DNA from: Mytilus galloprovincialis
Taxonomy: Eukaryota > Mollusca > Bivalvia > Mytilida > Mytilidae
Assembly (NCBI RefSeq): GCF_965363235.1
Contig: NC_134850.1
Location: 31,460,102-31,524,101, forward strand
Direction: 5' to 3'
Length of the DNA: 64,000 nucleotides
The notes beneath the pieces are model-generated. The model did not search any database, was not told the origin of the DNA, and saw only the letters and a list, made by a program, of their open reading frames with translations. This document shows positions 22,233 to 33,897 of this stretch, in pieces. Every line of letters begins with the position of its first letter. Position 1 is the stretch's first letter. The position numbers were made by a program, and so were the translations under genes.

Positions 22233-25200
22233 ATGGACAAAATATTTGGTACTCCAACAGAACCACTTTTTAATGAAAAAAGTAATGGTATTTCACCTGA
22301 TATTTTACAAGAATGGCTAACTTCTCTTGCTGTTTTGAATTCAAAGCATGTGGATGTATCGTTAAAGCATGAGGTAAGATTTTATCAATGGGGAATACAA
22401 CTGTTTTGTTTCTCAACACATTTTGATTGATTTTTGGTGTTTTACTGCCCCTTTTAGGGGTCACTTTTGGGCTGTTTCATGGCTTCTAGTTTTTATTAGT
22501 GGAGGAAGCCGAAGTGCTCAGAAATTCACCATCTCAACACTTTTAAATTAATCACTGAATTATTAATGAAAGAGTACAAAATTTGTTTATAAATTAAAAG
22601 AGAAGATAAATTTTGATGACTGTCTGATTTGATATTACGGAAAAAGTGGGAAAATGGAATATGAAACTAAAGCAGGTATAACTGTGCCTTCTTCAAACGT
22701 AGAACGAGTGTGGAGAAAGAGATTCTTTTCTGAAGTACAAAGCATTTAAAAGAAGAAGTTGACCCCAAGGTATGAATATAAATTCAGGTGGTCAATAAAA
22801 TGTGAAATAGAATAGAGTATGGAAAAATGAATATGTGTAAAAGTGTTAGCAACCCAACCAAAGAGCAGAAAACACTATAACAGATCAAGGCCACCTGTGG
22901 GTCTCCAGCTGGCCCCTATACAAAAATGTACCTGACACTAAATCACCATTGTGGACAGAATGTAACAGAAAATACACATATTATTTTATTTGTTCTACAG
23001 AAGTTATTCTCTGTCATGGTGAGTTATGGGGTATTCATAGAAAACTTTTAAACTTACATAAAATCGTGAAATTGAGATATGAAATATTTAACGTTGTAAA
23101 TAAACTGAATATTCCTAGTACTGTTCACCAACGATAACTTCTCTTTCAGGGTCTGTTCAAAGCAGGCAAATCAGCTGAATTTGTTTTCCTTACATGTGAA
23201 AGACTCAAGCTGTCTGCTGATGCTAAGTATTGTGCAGTTGAATTGTTTGACAGGTTTGTTTTAGTATGAAAAGTAATGTAACTGTATTATCTCAAACAAA
23301 GGACAAAAATGAAAGATTAACAAGGCCAAGTAAAAAAAATTGTGTGTTTCCTATTTGCCTACCTACCCTATATCTTTAGCTTACCTTAAAGGTTTTTTTG
23401 TCATTTTTCAATAAGCACTGTGAAAGTCAGACTCAATGTAAAAAAAAATGTAAAATTAAATATAAAAAAATACATACCAACCTACCCTAATTTTTTTAAC
23501 GATGTAATGGGAAACACACTTATTATTTTATTTGGCCTAATTGTGTTTTCAGGAAATTCTGCATACAGAAACATGTATCAGCTGTAAGAATGAGAGTTCT
23601 AATATGGCAATATTCACTTAAAATCTGAAAAAATGGATGTGGTATGATTGTAAATGAGACAATTATCCATCAAAGTTCAAATAAAGTGGATGTAAGCAGT
23701 TAATACCTACTAATAAAAAGCAAGAAACTTTAAATGATTCAAAGATTGATTTATGGGTGTTTTATGGTCAAGAGCAAACATCAAATAAAATTGAGAATGG
23801 AAATGGGGACTGTGTCAAAAAGACAACAACCCACCACAGTCAAGATCAGACAACAGCCGAAGGCCACCAAGGGGTCTTCAATGCACTCCCGCACCAGGAG
23901 GAGTCCTTCAGCTGGCCCCTAAATAAATATATAAATACTAGTTCAGTGATAATGGATGTCATACTAAACTCGAAATTACACACAAGAAACTAGAATTAAA
24001 AAAATTATACAAGACTTACAAAGGCCAGAGACTCCTGACTTGGGATAGGCACAAAAATGTGGCGGGGTTGCATATTTATACAGAACACTATGGTTGTTAT
24101 CCTAAATTATCTTTGTTGCCAATAACATGACATGTTTTGTAGTCACATGACATGAAATAAGGTTTATAAAAGAATAAACTAATTATTCAACAACTTATTC
24201 TGAATATAGTTTCATAATAAAATTTATGTTCTCTATTTTTCAGGTTTATGTTAAAGCATGTGAATGATTTATATTCGCATGTTCTCAAAACAAACAGTAA
24301 GAAACGGAAAAAAGACTGGAATCTTATTCTAGATAGAATCAAAAATCAAGTCACATTAAGACTGGTGTCATGTTGTCAAATTGCCAGTAAGCTCACATCA
24401 CATTACAAGGTATTTACCAGTATTAAGTTAATTAGGTATTTACCGGTACTAAGTTAATTTACAGCTGATTTCAATGAGTGTGCAAGCAAAGGTAATATCT
24501 TTGGTTAGCTTGCTTGCTAGGTGAACTGTTACGTCATTGTTAGGTTAGGTAAACTACCCTTCTTTAAGAGTAGACTAGTCTGACAGAAAACCAACCTATC
24601 TGTCTATAGGATTAAAATTGAGAAAGGAAATGGGGAATGTGTCAAAGCGACAACAGGCTTCTTCAAAAGGAGGGTAATATACCTTACCTAAAAAGGACTT
24701 CACGGTTCAGCTAGCAAGCAAGCTTACCAAAGATATTACCTTTAGCTATACACTCAATGAAATCGGCTGTAAATAACTAGAGTGAATTTATATATTTGTG
24801 TGCATAGTTAAATAGTAGAAATGTAAGGGAAATTCTGATATTTTAATTTTAATTTTTTAATTTCATCTACGTGTGGTTGTCTCTTTTTCCAAATGCTTTC
24901 TCTGGGTACCATGTATGTTTTTAATGGAACAGCTCTTTGACACATTCCCAATTTCCATTCTCAATTTTATTTAAAACTCAATTCAACTAACACATTATTC
25001 TATTGTTCTACTGTGTGTTCAGCTTATACCTCAGAAGGTAATTGCTGAATAATAAAAAAAAAAACACAAATTCATTTATGCAACTATGTATGGTAAATTT
25101 CATTGGTATAGCTTATGATTGAATTCTGTGAGTTATATGTACAATAAATTCCTATATAGTACTATTTTGTTTAAATGAAGACATGATTACAATTTTATCT

Positions 25201-28200
25201 TATGTTTATAGTTGCATTTTACGCTTTAGGCCAAACAAATAAGTATGTGTGTTTACTGTTACATGCTAAATGAATAGGGTAGGTAAGTAGGAAATATATT
25301 GTTTTATTTATATTTATTACATTAAGACTTTAACAGTGCTTAATTAAAAATGGTTTAAAAAAAAATTAGGGTAGGTAGCTATAGGGGTATGGAAAACACA
25401 TTCTTTTTTGATTGGCCTTAAAATTTGAAATCTTCTTATGCTCTGTCAGGTTGTCACTGCTTCAAAAGCAAGAAGATTTCTAAATGAAGGAGGACACAGA
25501 TACACTCAAGAGAGTATATTGCAGTCAGAATTAAGAATATTGAAAACTTTGGACTTTCATGTAACAATACCTTCAACACTTGTATACATAGAAACAATTT
25601 TAGAGATACTTGGTAAGAATTATTTATTTAATTTGAGTGATTTTGTTTGAACAGAAAACACTGAATTTTTGTTTCAATTTTAAGGTGGAATCCATAAAAT
25701 ATTGAGGTGTAAAATGTGAAACAAAATAAAGAATAGCTTTTAAATATGAAAGAAAACATTGAATAGCTTTGAAATGTGACACAAAATATTGAATAGCTTT
25801 AAATTTAAATTTGAACTAAATTATTGAATAGATTTTAAATGTTAAAGAAACTATTAAATAGCTTTTAAATGTTAAAGAAAATATTAAATAGCTTTGAAAT
25901 GTTAAATAAAATATAGAAAAGCAGTTTTTAAGCTTCAAAATGTGATGCAAAAAATAAATTTGAGGTGACATTACTTGCTCCAATATCAGATTATATTTCT
26001 TATGATTAGGAGTTCAAATAACAAAAAATAAACATATTTGTCCAAGAAATTTTTAAGTTAGAAACTTTTGATGAAATATTTGTTCTTATTGAAGTATTCA
26101 CTCAGTGATGGGAGAGTGGTCATGGTGGTTATCTACAGGTGCCAAAAATAACGGTTCAGTTTCAGTCAAATATTTTCTATATTCAAGCTACTAGCTCAAA
26201 CTCCAAAATTAAGCAACTGAATAAAAAGAGATGTTGGGTATATGAAAATAGAACGCAACCCAACAACAAAAGTTACCAAAGACATCAGGGGCCAACATAC
26301 ACAAACAAACAAACGAAATAAAAAATGGGAGATAACTTTAAGGCAACATCTTTTTCTTTAAAGGGAAGTAATTCTGCTTTATTGATGAATTTAACTTCAC
26401 TTTAAAGCAATATGGTTTTCGAAAATAATATCTGTTTAAAGCATTTAAAAAAGAATGATCTAGAGATTTACATAATCTTTAACACTAAGAAGATGTTAGC
26501 AGCTTCTCTAGAAGATGTCAAAACCTAAATTGGCCAGTGTTTAAAAAAATTGTAAATGGATTAATCAGTTTTTAGCTTAACTTTGATATTTTTGAAGATT
26601 TTATTAGGAAAACCATGGTTCTTTTTTTATAACAGATTAGTTATAATAATAGCAAGATATGGTGTGATTGTTAACAAGATCAAATGTTGTAGAAGTAACA
26701 ACTATAGGTCACTGTTTTGCCTTCATCCATGAGAAAAGTAAATATCATATATATAAAAGACAAGAAATGACAAAAAAAACAAGAAAACTAACAGCCCGAT
26801 TTCGAATCAATAAACAAAAAAAAATATGATATAAAGCTTCAAAGCACAAACACTGAATTGCAGGCTCCTGACTTGGGACAGGGGCGGGTTAAACATGTTT
26901 GCTGAAGCGAAACGCTCCCTCTGGTATAGGACAGTGGTGTAACAACATATGAACAACCTATAAAAATCAGTTGAGAGGGGCTTAACTTATAAAATTTACT
27001 ACAAGCATACAAAAACAATTTTTAGGAATTCTGCATGAAAATGATTGTGAATGGTCCATTGACTACACCCTTAAAATTCCAAGAAAAATACATGCATTTA
27101 AAAATGGAATTGAAAAATTATATAGATGTATGATGAATATATAATCATTATAAAAATTCATGCATTTTCTTGTTTTAGTTGCAAATGCTTATAAACTGTA
27201 AATTGTGAAATTTTTGTGTTGTTTTTATGCTCCACCTAGGGGCATTATGTTTTTCAATCTGTGCTTCCATTCATTTGTCCATTTGTCTGTCCCACTTCAG
27301 GTTCAAGTGGTAAAGTCAGTTTAAAGTTTTGGTCAAGGTACTTTTTGCTGAAGTTGAAGTCCAATCAACTTAAAACATAATACCCATGATTCCCATATGA
27401 TCTTTTGACCCCCAATTCACAGTACCATGGTCCACTGAACATAGTAAATGCTAGTGTGAGTGGAGCATCCATGTACCATGAGCACATTCTTGTCATAACT
27501 ATGAAAATAGCATTGCTATTGGGTTTCAAAATGTTAAAACTAACATCTAAATGTTGCTCGCATTAATTGTCATTTGCATTTCCTAATATTTAAACTAATT
27601 TGATTTAAAGCAATTGAATTTACAGATCACTTTAAAACCAAAAAGCTGAATATTATTTTTTTAACAGATTTTAAAATTGAAATAAATGGGTAAGACAAAA
27701 TGATAATATTTAAATGTAAAGTCATATTTATTTTTCTTTCATAATAATAATTCCTTTCGCATGTTGTATTTTAATTATCAGCTTTTGACAATGTTGCTGT
27801 AATAACCCTTTAATATTTAACTTATTGATCAATATTTATTTTGCATTTAAGTTAAAATATTAATTTTGATTCATACTTACTTTTTCACAGGTTACAATGA
27901 ACCAGACACAGAAATTAAAGTATACTATGAAATTTCCCTCAAAGTATTGGAAATAGTCTACTTAAAGTTCTCTAATATCTATAACAGCTTGTTCCAGATA
28001 ATAGTACAGCATCAGACACCTTCGCAGGACGAAGTGTAAGTTTAGATGTCCAATTTATGTTAATGATTGTTTGAGCTTTTGTCCAAATTTATGTCAGAAT
28101 TCATTTATCTTTTCACACTGTCATTGTCTCCCCTGACAAACTCCCACAAAATTGGCAGAAAAACTAATATGTCATATGCCGTATAGCTGGTTATTTTTTG

Positions 28201-31200
28201 TGAGTGTAAAATTTCGGGATTTTCATTGAATAAGGTATACGAAATATTTTGGCGGTTATTATTTTGGATTTTTCAAAAATTTTATGAATACCTTTGTATG
28301 TGCACTTTTAAGTTGGCCAAATTTATTTTGGTGATTTTGTTATATCTACGAAAATAAGCGAAAATTTACAACCCCTGGAAATAACTCTCTACATGGTATA
28401 TTACAATGGTCCATCTTCTTTGGATCACTGAATGTTTCCATTGACAGAATCTACTTGGATTATGTCTATCCAAATGTAGGAACTTCCTATATGTCTCATT
28501 TCACAACAATTTTCAGGGGCGGATCCAGCCATTTTTGAAAGGGGGTTCCACCTATATGTCCCCATTCAAATGCATTGATTGTCATAAAATGGGGGTTCCA
28601 ACCAGTTATCCTAGAACACTCCTCACAACTTGGATTGGCCAATTGTTTGATCTCGCTTAACCATCAATGGGGTAACTAACTTAAAAGCACATTTTTTTCA
28701 AAAGGGAAAATATTTCTTTTCATTTGAAAGTTATGGTGTTTTTTTTTTCAAGTTATGAAATTTTCTGAGTTTGTGAAGATACATTTTCCTTTGATGTCTA
28801 AATTTCAATTAAAAATGGATATACTGTAGATTCAATCATTTTCATCTGTACATATTTTCATGGATTTAAGAAAAAATGTAATTTTGTGAATATTTGAATT
28901 CACGGATGGCAAAAGCAGCCAACAGTTTACGTTTAGAATCCTCAGTATCAAGTACCTCTTCTGTATCCTTTAGAGCTAATTGGCCGTTTCAGAATCTAAT
29001 GCATCCTGGGTAATATTTTCAAAAGCGTACACCAAAGCGTTTTGATTGGTTTAAAACGTTATAAACAATGGAAATTCAACCAATGACATAACGTTATTTT
29101 CACTTTGGGGTACGAACAATGAAATTACCCATGATGCTTTAGATTCTGAAACGGCCAATTTCATAATGCATGTATAAATCAAGAATTTGGTTAGCTTGCT
29201 TGCTGTCTTTGTATATTGTGCAATTGTTATGGGGATAATGTCCAAACAAATTTAAATATAATAATCAGGTTTTATTATGCCTACATATATCATTTGAAGA
29301 TCTCAATCTTACATACAAATCTTTAGTAAACATTTATGCAAACAATGCAAGCAAGCCAACCAACCAAAGTCTTACTTTACAAGCAGTAGGAAATTAGCTT
29401 TAATACTTATTTCATATTTTGTTATATAAATAAAGAGATGTGGTAGGATTGCCAAAGAGACAACTATCCACCAAAGTTCATATGAAGAGGATTTATGTAA
29501 GCAATTATAGGCAACTGTACAACATTCAACAATGAGAAAAATCCATACTGTATATAGTAAGCTACAAAATGCCCTGACATGAAAAATATGAAACAATTTA
29601 ATTGAGAAAAACTACTGCCTTATTTATAACAAAACAATTTACCAAAAACTGTTGTCTGCTCTTTGGTTGGGTTGTTGTCTCTTTGACACATTTCCCATTT
29701 CCATTCTCAATTTTATTTTTATATAATATTTTTTCACATAAAGAATGTGGGGGGGGGGGGGGAGTTAAAGTTGTTGTTATTTGTATTTCACATCACTGAA
29801 TAGATATTTGTATTTTAGTAGGTCATTATGTCAAGTCAAATCAGATAAATTACTGCTGGCAGTGTCTGTGATAGCAGCAGCTGTGTATGTTACAGGGTTC
29901 AAGTCTGATAAGGTAGTATTATGAGTTTTTGTTGCAAAATATGTAGTTGGCCATAAAACATAAAAAATGTAGAACATAACTGAAGCGGATCAGAAGCCCG
30001 AAGAACCTGACAAAACTGAAACTTTCATACACCAACAAAACTAGCCTAAAATACGCTTTTATATTCAAGAAGGAATATTAATACACCAACAAACAAACAA
30101 GCCAAATAATTAAAAATTACCCTAAATTTTTATTGCATTGATAGGAAAATGAATATTGTTTTTTTGTTGAGCCTTTGACTTTTGTCGAAAAAGCGAGACA
30201 TAGCGATCCTATATTCCATTGTCTGCAGTGTCCACAAACATTCACTCTATGGTTTAAAGTTTTTAAAATTTTAATAACTTTTTTAAACATTCCCGGATTT
30301 ATATCAAAACATGGACAGAAGCTTGTTTATGATCAAAAGCTAGTATCTAGAAAGAAATTTTGTTAAAATTTTGTTCTTGTTTTTTCAATATTTTACTTAT
30401 AAATGGTTTTTCTTCGCAAGTTAACATTACATACAGTCTGCAGCTAAAGTTTTTAAAACATTTATTAGATTCATAAACTGTCCTGGATTTTTACCAAACT
30501 TGGACATTCAAAAGATATTATAGAGAGGAATATTTTTATTCATTTTTTTGCTCATTTTTGTTGAGCCTGCTTTTAACAACAAATGTAGGCGAGACACTGG
30601 GTTCCACGGAACCCTTACAATTTTTTTATCATTAGTTACCACTATCTTCTCAAATCAATTTCTGTGTGGAAGGATGCTCTAAATTACAAAGTGATTATAT
30701 ATGTATAGACATTCTACCAAAGATACACAAGTTTTATACTTTTACAAATTGGGCAAGAAAATTACATGTGTTTACCAGTATATGTTATTAATTTGGTTTT
30801 AACTTCTATGGTTTTCCTAATGTGCTGTGGATTCATTAATATTGTTGGTATACCAATTTTCCTGAGTTTTATAGGTATCCACAATTTTGAATATTCAAAA
30901 ACGTACAAATTTCCATAGGCTTGCAATCCAGACTTTGGCACAACCATGCTATCAAATATGAAAGAAAAACAATTTTTCCTCGTTTCAAGAAAACTGGTCC
31001 CATGAAAATGAATGATTCCACAGTACTCCCAAAATGAACTATACAAATCAATAGTAACTTCTTGAAGGGTATGCAGCAATTGCCACTCATGTGCCATCTT
31101 TTTATGTTGATTAAACACATTTTATATATGTTCTCTCTTGTGTTGTAGATGATTGAATGTTTACATCTAATAACCAAGATACCATTGGAGGATATTGTTG

Positions 31201-31259
31201 ACTTTGCTACAATCATTATACAAACGATAATTCCAAATGAACCTCTACCAGAGAGCTAA
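22233..31259 (+). CDS. CNTD1: Cyclin N-terminal domain-containing protein 1 (CNTD1)
   Basis: Seven coding exons: 22233-22373, 23150-23253, 24244-24409, 25450-25612, 27891-28035, 29822-29912 and 31149-31259. Junctions are GT-AG, phases close exactly, and the product is 306 aa (human about 330). Key blocks are EFVFLTCERLKLSADAKYCA (exon 2), RFMLKHV...TLRLVSCCQIASKL (82-132, cyclin-box core), SELRILKTLDFHV...YIETILEILGYN (163-194) and LLLAVSVIAAAVY (exon 6). These align with vertebrate CNTD1, relative of C. elegans COSA-1, which marks and matures meiotic crossover sites; a nuclear germline role is inferred from the family. An in-frame TAA lies 15 nt before the ATG, fixing the start. Introns carry several MITEs. 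Exon 6 has a tandem TAGTAG acceptor and the exon 3 donor sits in a 26-bp duplication. It looks intact. Confidence 0.95.
22815..22935 (+). repeat. Partial copy of AATGGGGAATGTGTCAAA-type repeat
   Basis: CNTD1 intron 1. It contains AACCCAACCAAAGAGCAGAA and CTCCAGCTGGCCCC. Longer copy at 23785-24080; fragments at 24610-24665, and reverse at 24880-24970, 29655-29715 and 35240-35310. Confidence 0.6.
23319..23542 (-). mobile_element. AGGCCAAA-type MITE in CNTD1 intron 2
   Basis: The ends read AAGGCCAAGTAAAAAAAATT and TTATTTGGCCTAA. The centre holds AATAAGCACTGTGAAAGTC and GCCTACCTACCCTA. It is in the opposite orientation to the copies at 25228-25421 (intron 3) and 34570-34814. Confidence 0.7.
23785..24080 (+). 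repeat. AATGGGGACTGTGTCAAA-type dispersed repeat
   Basis: CNTD1 intron 2. Words TGAGAATGGAAATGGGGACT, CCTTCAGCTGGCCCCTAAAT and ACACAAGAAACTAGAATT, then CTCCTGACTTGGGATAGG. A common mussel repeat; the overlapping open frames are shadows. Confidence 0.7.
24408..24459 (+). repeat. 26-bp tandem duplication spanning the exon 3 donor
   Basis: AGGTATTTACC(A/G)GTA(T/C)TAAG... occurs at 24408-24433 and again at 24434-24459. The first copy contains the CNTD1 exon 3 donor (AAG|gtattt). The second offers an identical AG|gtattt 26 nt downstream, whose use would shift the frame. Confidence 0.9.
24458..24773. mobile_element. MITE with TTAGCTTGCTTGC termini in CNTD1 intron 3
   Basis: The inverted ends of about 65 bp share TTTACAGC(T/C)GATTTCA, GGTAATATCTTTGG and GCTTGCTTGCTAG. 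A fragment of the AATGGGGAATGTGTCAAA repeat sits inside. A relative with the same terminal word lies at 29184-29369. Confidence 0.7.
25228..25421 (+). mobile_element. AGGCCAAA-type MITE in CNTD1 intron 3
   Basis: It begins TTAGGCCAAACAAATAAGTA and ends with the inverse TTTTGATTGGCCTTA. It contains GACTTTAACAGTGCTTAA and GGGTAGGTAG. Opposite orientation to the intron 2 copy, so exon 3 lies between inverted copies. Confidence 0.7.
25680..25935. repeat. Degenerate tandem repeat of about 35 bp in CNTD1 intron 4
   Basis: About seven units built around GAATAGCTTT(T/G)AAAT and GAAAATATT, diverged from one another. No coding meaning. Confidence 0.75.
26648..26960 (+). repeat. Long composite copy of the GTGGTATGATTGCC repeat
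   Basis: CNTD1 intron 4. A diverged head (ATATGGTGTGATTGTTAAC) continues through AACTATAGGTCACTG to CTCCTGACTTGGGACAGG and GGGACAGTGGTGTAAC-like words. It shows that these blocks belong to one longer family. Confidence 0.6.
27225..27500 (-). repeat. AAGAATGTGTCCA-type repeat, reverse copy
   Basis: CNTD1 intron 4. Reads TTATGCTCCACCTAGGGGCA on the plus strand and ends near GAGCACATTCTTG. Same family as 14718-14965 and 51680-51935. Confidence 0.6.
28516..28612. mobile_element. Partial hAT-like MITE
   Basis: Begins GGGGCGGATCCAGCC and carries GGGGGTTCCA twice. Same family as the complete copy at 60731-60896. In CNTD1 intron 5. Confidence 0.6.
28978..29160. mobile_element. 183-bp foldback MITE in CNTD1 intron 5
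   Basis: Starts AATTGGCCGTTTCAGAATCT and ends with its perfect inverse. Inner blocks (CCTGGGTAAT / ATTACCCATG; CCAAAGCG / ACTTTGGGG) also pair, so the whole element folds on itself. Confidence 0.8.
29184..29369. mobile_element. Second MITE with TTAGCTTGCTTGC termini
   Basis: Begins AATTTGGTTAGCTTGCTTGC and ends GCAAGCAAGCCAACCAACCA. Short TIRs, about 186 bp, directly after the 28978-29160 element in CNTD1 intron 5. Confidence 0.6.
29816..29822 (+). promoter_or_regulatory. Tandem TAGTAG splice acceptor of CNTD1 exon 6
   Basis: Reads tttTAGTAGG. Splicing at 29818 or at 29821 both keep the frame and differ by one residue (V-R-S versus V-S). It is a standard NAGNAG site; which AG is used cannot be read from DNA alone. 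Confidence 0.7.
30165..30625 (+). repeat. TTGTTGAGCCTTTGACTTTT-type dispersed repeat
   Basis: CNTD1 intron 6. Starts TTTTGTTGAGCC, includes AAAGCGAGACATAGCGATCC and CAAATGTAGGCGAGACACTG, and ends at GGAACCCTTACAA. A familiar molluscan repeat; open frames across it are shadows. Confidence 0.65.
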
Positions 31260-31324
31260 CAACACAGTCTATAAACAAGGAACCAGATGCAGCCAGGAAA
31301 ATCAACTTGATAAGCTATGACTAT

Positions 31325-31850
31325 GAATTTTGTGAGAATTTTCTGAATTCACTTCTGATTGTTTTACAGATGAAATTTTACTAAGGGGGGGGGGGGGCTT
31401 TAATGAAATATGTAGGACACTAAATCAAGTCCTTATAAATATACTTTTATAAAAAAAAAATGGTTGGTGAGAATTTTCTGAAAATTCACTTCTGATTGTT
31501 TTACAGATGAAATTTTACTAAGGGGAGCTTTAATGAAATATGTAGGACACTAAATCAAGTCCTTATAAGTATACTTTTATAAAAAGAAACTGGTTTGTGA
31601 GAATTTTCTGAATTCACTTCTGATTGTTTTACAGATGAAATTTTACTAAGGGGAGCTTTAATGAAATATGTAGGACATTAAATTAATTCCTTATAAATAT
31701 ACTTTTATAAAAAAAAACTGGTTAGTGAGAATTTTCTGAATTCACTTCTGATTTTTTACAGATGAAATTTTACTAAGGGGAGCTTTAATTAAAATATGAA
31801 GGACACTAACTCAAGTCCTTTTAAATATCCTTTTATAAAAAAAAAATGGG
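31325..31850 (+). repeat. Four tandem units of about 130 bp just after the CNTD1 stop
   Basis: Units begin near 31331, 31467, 31594 and 31724 with TGAGAATTTTCTGAATTCAC (some AAAATTC). Each contains TTTTACAGATGAAATTTTAC and AGTCCTTATAAATATAC. They start about 70 nt after the stop codon and therefore probably lie in the 3' UTR. A G-run of varying length distinguishes unit 1. Confidence 0.9.
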
Positions 31851-32420
31851 TTTCATATTTTTCATGGATTTTGGAAAATGTGTATTTATAGATTAGACCA
31901 AATCATATATTAACTTCTTTTCTTACAATGTCTACATAAAAAGAGGTGGTTACGGGTAAGTATCATATCTTTAGATTTCCTATACCGCTATATTCTGTGT
32001 CGTGTGCAAATATGTAACTGTCAAAATTTTAAAATTGTTTTTGTTTCATCATGAATTCCTTCTTTCATTAAATATCCTTCCATGAACTTAATCTCCCTTA
32101 TTGACTCTCTAAGGCTGTTTGATGTGATCAAGTAAACCTATATTTTATTTAAAAGTTAAAGCCAAATTTAAATTGATAATAGAAACTTTTAACCATTATA
32201 TAATAGCCAATAAGAGTTGATCTGATCTGAAAGTCCCAATTGTTATTATTGAATAAGAGCTGAGATGACCTGAAAGTAAACTTAGTTGCCATGAGTATTT
32301 ATAATTGTTGTTTCTCACCGTATTTTTCTATAGCTTACATAGCTCAATTTAGCTTTATTTTGCCTCTTCTTGATGTAAATAATTATCTCCCTTTGTCCTT
32401 AAGAAAGAACTCAGTATCAA
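31851..32420. other. No gene seen
   Basis: AT-rich intergenic DNA downstream of CNTD1. No clear repeat family beyond short words. Confidence 0.45.
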
Positions 32421-32760
32421 GGATGTACTAAGGTGAGGTTTAGGAATATTTGTCAAATGTTTAGACTCTTGGCTTTTTTTCCTACAATACAGAGTAAAAT
32501 ATTTTGCCCCATAACACCATTTTCTCTTTTCATATAAGACTTCAATAGCTGATAAAAGGTTATTTTCCAAAATTTATGTAGATTCTTGATTTCTTTTCTT
32601 TTTATTTGAGACTGAAATAATACCAGTGCAAATATAAGTAAAAAGTCTAGATCCGTTTTTTCCCAGACATTTTTTTTAATGAAATGTCTCCTAAAGGAGC
32701 TCCATAACCCTATTAATATTTGTTTAACTTATTTTTTCCTTAACTTATGCTGAAAATTCT
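32421..32760. mobile_element. Truncated second copy of the 411-bp MITE
   Basis: Begins AAGGATGTACTAAGGTGAGG and follows the order of 6651-6990 (GTCAAATGTTTAGACTC, ATATTTTGCCCCATAACACC). The matching right end is not found. Confidence 0.65.
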
Positions 32761-32938
32761 GATTATTAAACAGGGGTATCATACATTTTTAATTTGTAGT
32801 GAATTAAAAGTTCTGTTTAAAGTACATGTATCATAGGGTTTTGCTGTGAAATAAATGTAAAATTATCTTAAATGTCCTTTAATACATTATCCTTAGGTCT
32901 CAGTAGAAGTGTTATGAGCAGACTAGGAGGAGTAAATA

Positions 32939-33897
32939 CAGTCGACTCTCGTTATGTCGAAGTCAGCCGGACCAGAGAAATATTTCGAGATACACGTAGT
33001 TGACTCAAACGAACACCGGAAGTTTGACAATCTAAGGGACACAACTCTTGCTTAGCTTGGTAATGCTAAAATAAATCCGGGTGAATATGGCAAGGGGATC
33101 GATATTCTAGTATCAGATCGATGTATTTGTATGTCACTGTCTTTCATTATTATAATGACATATTTCTATTATTCAATTGTTGCAATTAAAAAAAATCCTA
33201 TGGCTTTTCCAGGAGAGTAATTTCCAATCGACAGTTTCGTAATTCAGGTTGCTAATAGCTGACAAAATTGTTGATTCTCGGATACAAGAGATTTAAGAAA
33301 ATTTTGATTTCTATTCATTTTGTTTCATCTCACTCTTTCTTTTTAAAACAAAATATAACAAGATTAAAGATGCCGTTTGAGTAGTTTTTAGGTGATCTTC
33401 AATGGAAGCCATAATCCTCACTTTATACACACCCAAGCTCATTAGTGTAAATCACAAATTAATTGCCTTGTAAACAATTTAAATACTTTTTCATGAACAT
33501 TAACAATGTATCACTAATTATTTATAAAAATTCTGTAAAAGATAATCTTAGGTAAACACTCATGGAAATAGCATGTCATAAATCAATACAGTGGTCAGTG
33601 ACCGGAAATTTAATTACACGTGTATTGTCAGATTAACTCTTCAATCCATTTAAATCCCGGAGGTCATGTTTTGACATGTGTATTAGTTTGAGATAAAAAA
33701 AATGAATTTTGAATGCTTTTGTTAACCTTGGGACCGTAAATTTAGTTCGACTCAACCGAAATTTCGACTCATCCAATTTCGACTCATCAGGAGTCGAATT
33801 ACATACTTTTGTATGGAATAAAGTTCGGGACCATGTGAAAACTTCGACTCATCCGAAATTTCGAGTCAACTGAGTTCGAGACAACGAGAGTTAACTG
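32939..33897. mobile_element. pogo/Tigger-like non-autonomous element, 959 bp
   Basis: The ends CAGTCGACTCTCGTTATGTC and the inverse (GACAACGAGAGTTAACTG) form imperfect TIRs of about 23 bp. TA flanks both ends (32937-32938 and 33898-33899). CAG(T)-starting TIRs with TA targets fit the pogo branch of Tc1/mariner. The right part repeats TTTCGACTCATCC-like words. No transposase frame is visible. Confidence 0.7.

Noticed and set aside
29372-29799. Frames of 65-74 aa on both strands in CNTD1 intron 5
   Set aside because: They overlie diverged copies of the GTGGTATGATTGCC and AATGGGGAATGTGTCAAA repeats and a G-run.
30762-31216. Two antisense frames of 115-118 aa in CNTD1 intron 6
   Set aside because: They lie in a copy of the ACTGTGGATTCATT / TTCGTGG dispersed repeat, have no ATG at the stated start, and lack recognisable domains.
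6562-32570. Similar minus-strand peptides at 6562-6753 and 32355-32570 (IPKPHLSTS)
   Set aside because: The likeness comes from two copies of one MITE; the frames end inside the TIR region and no exon structure supports them.
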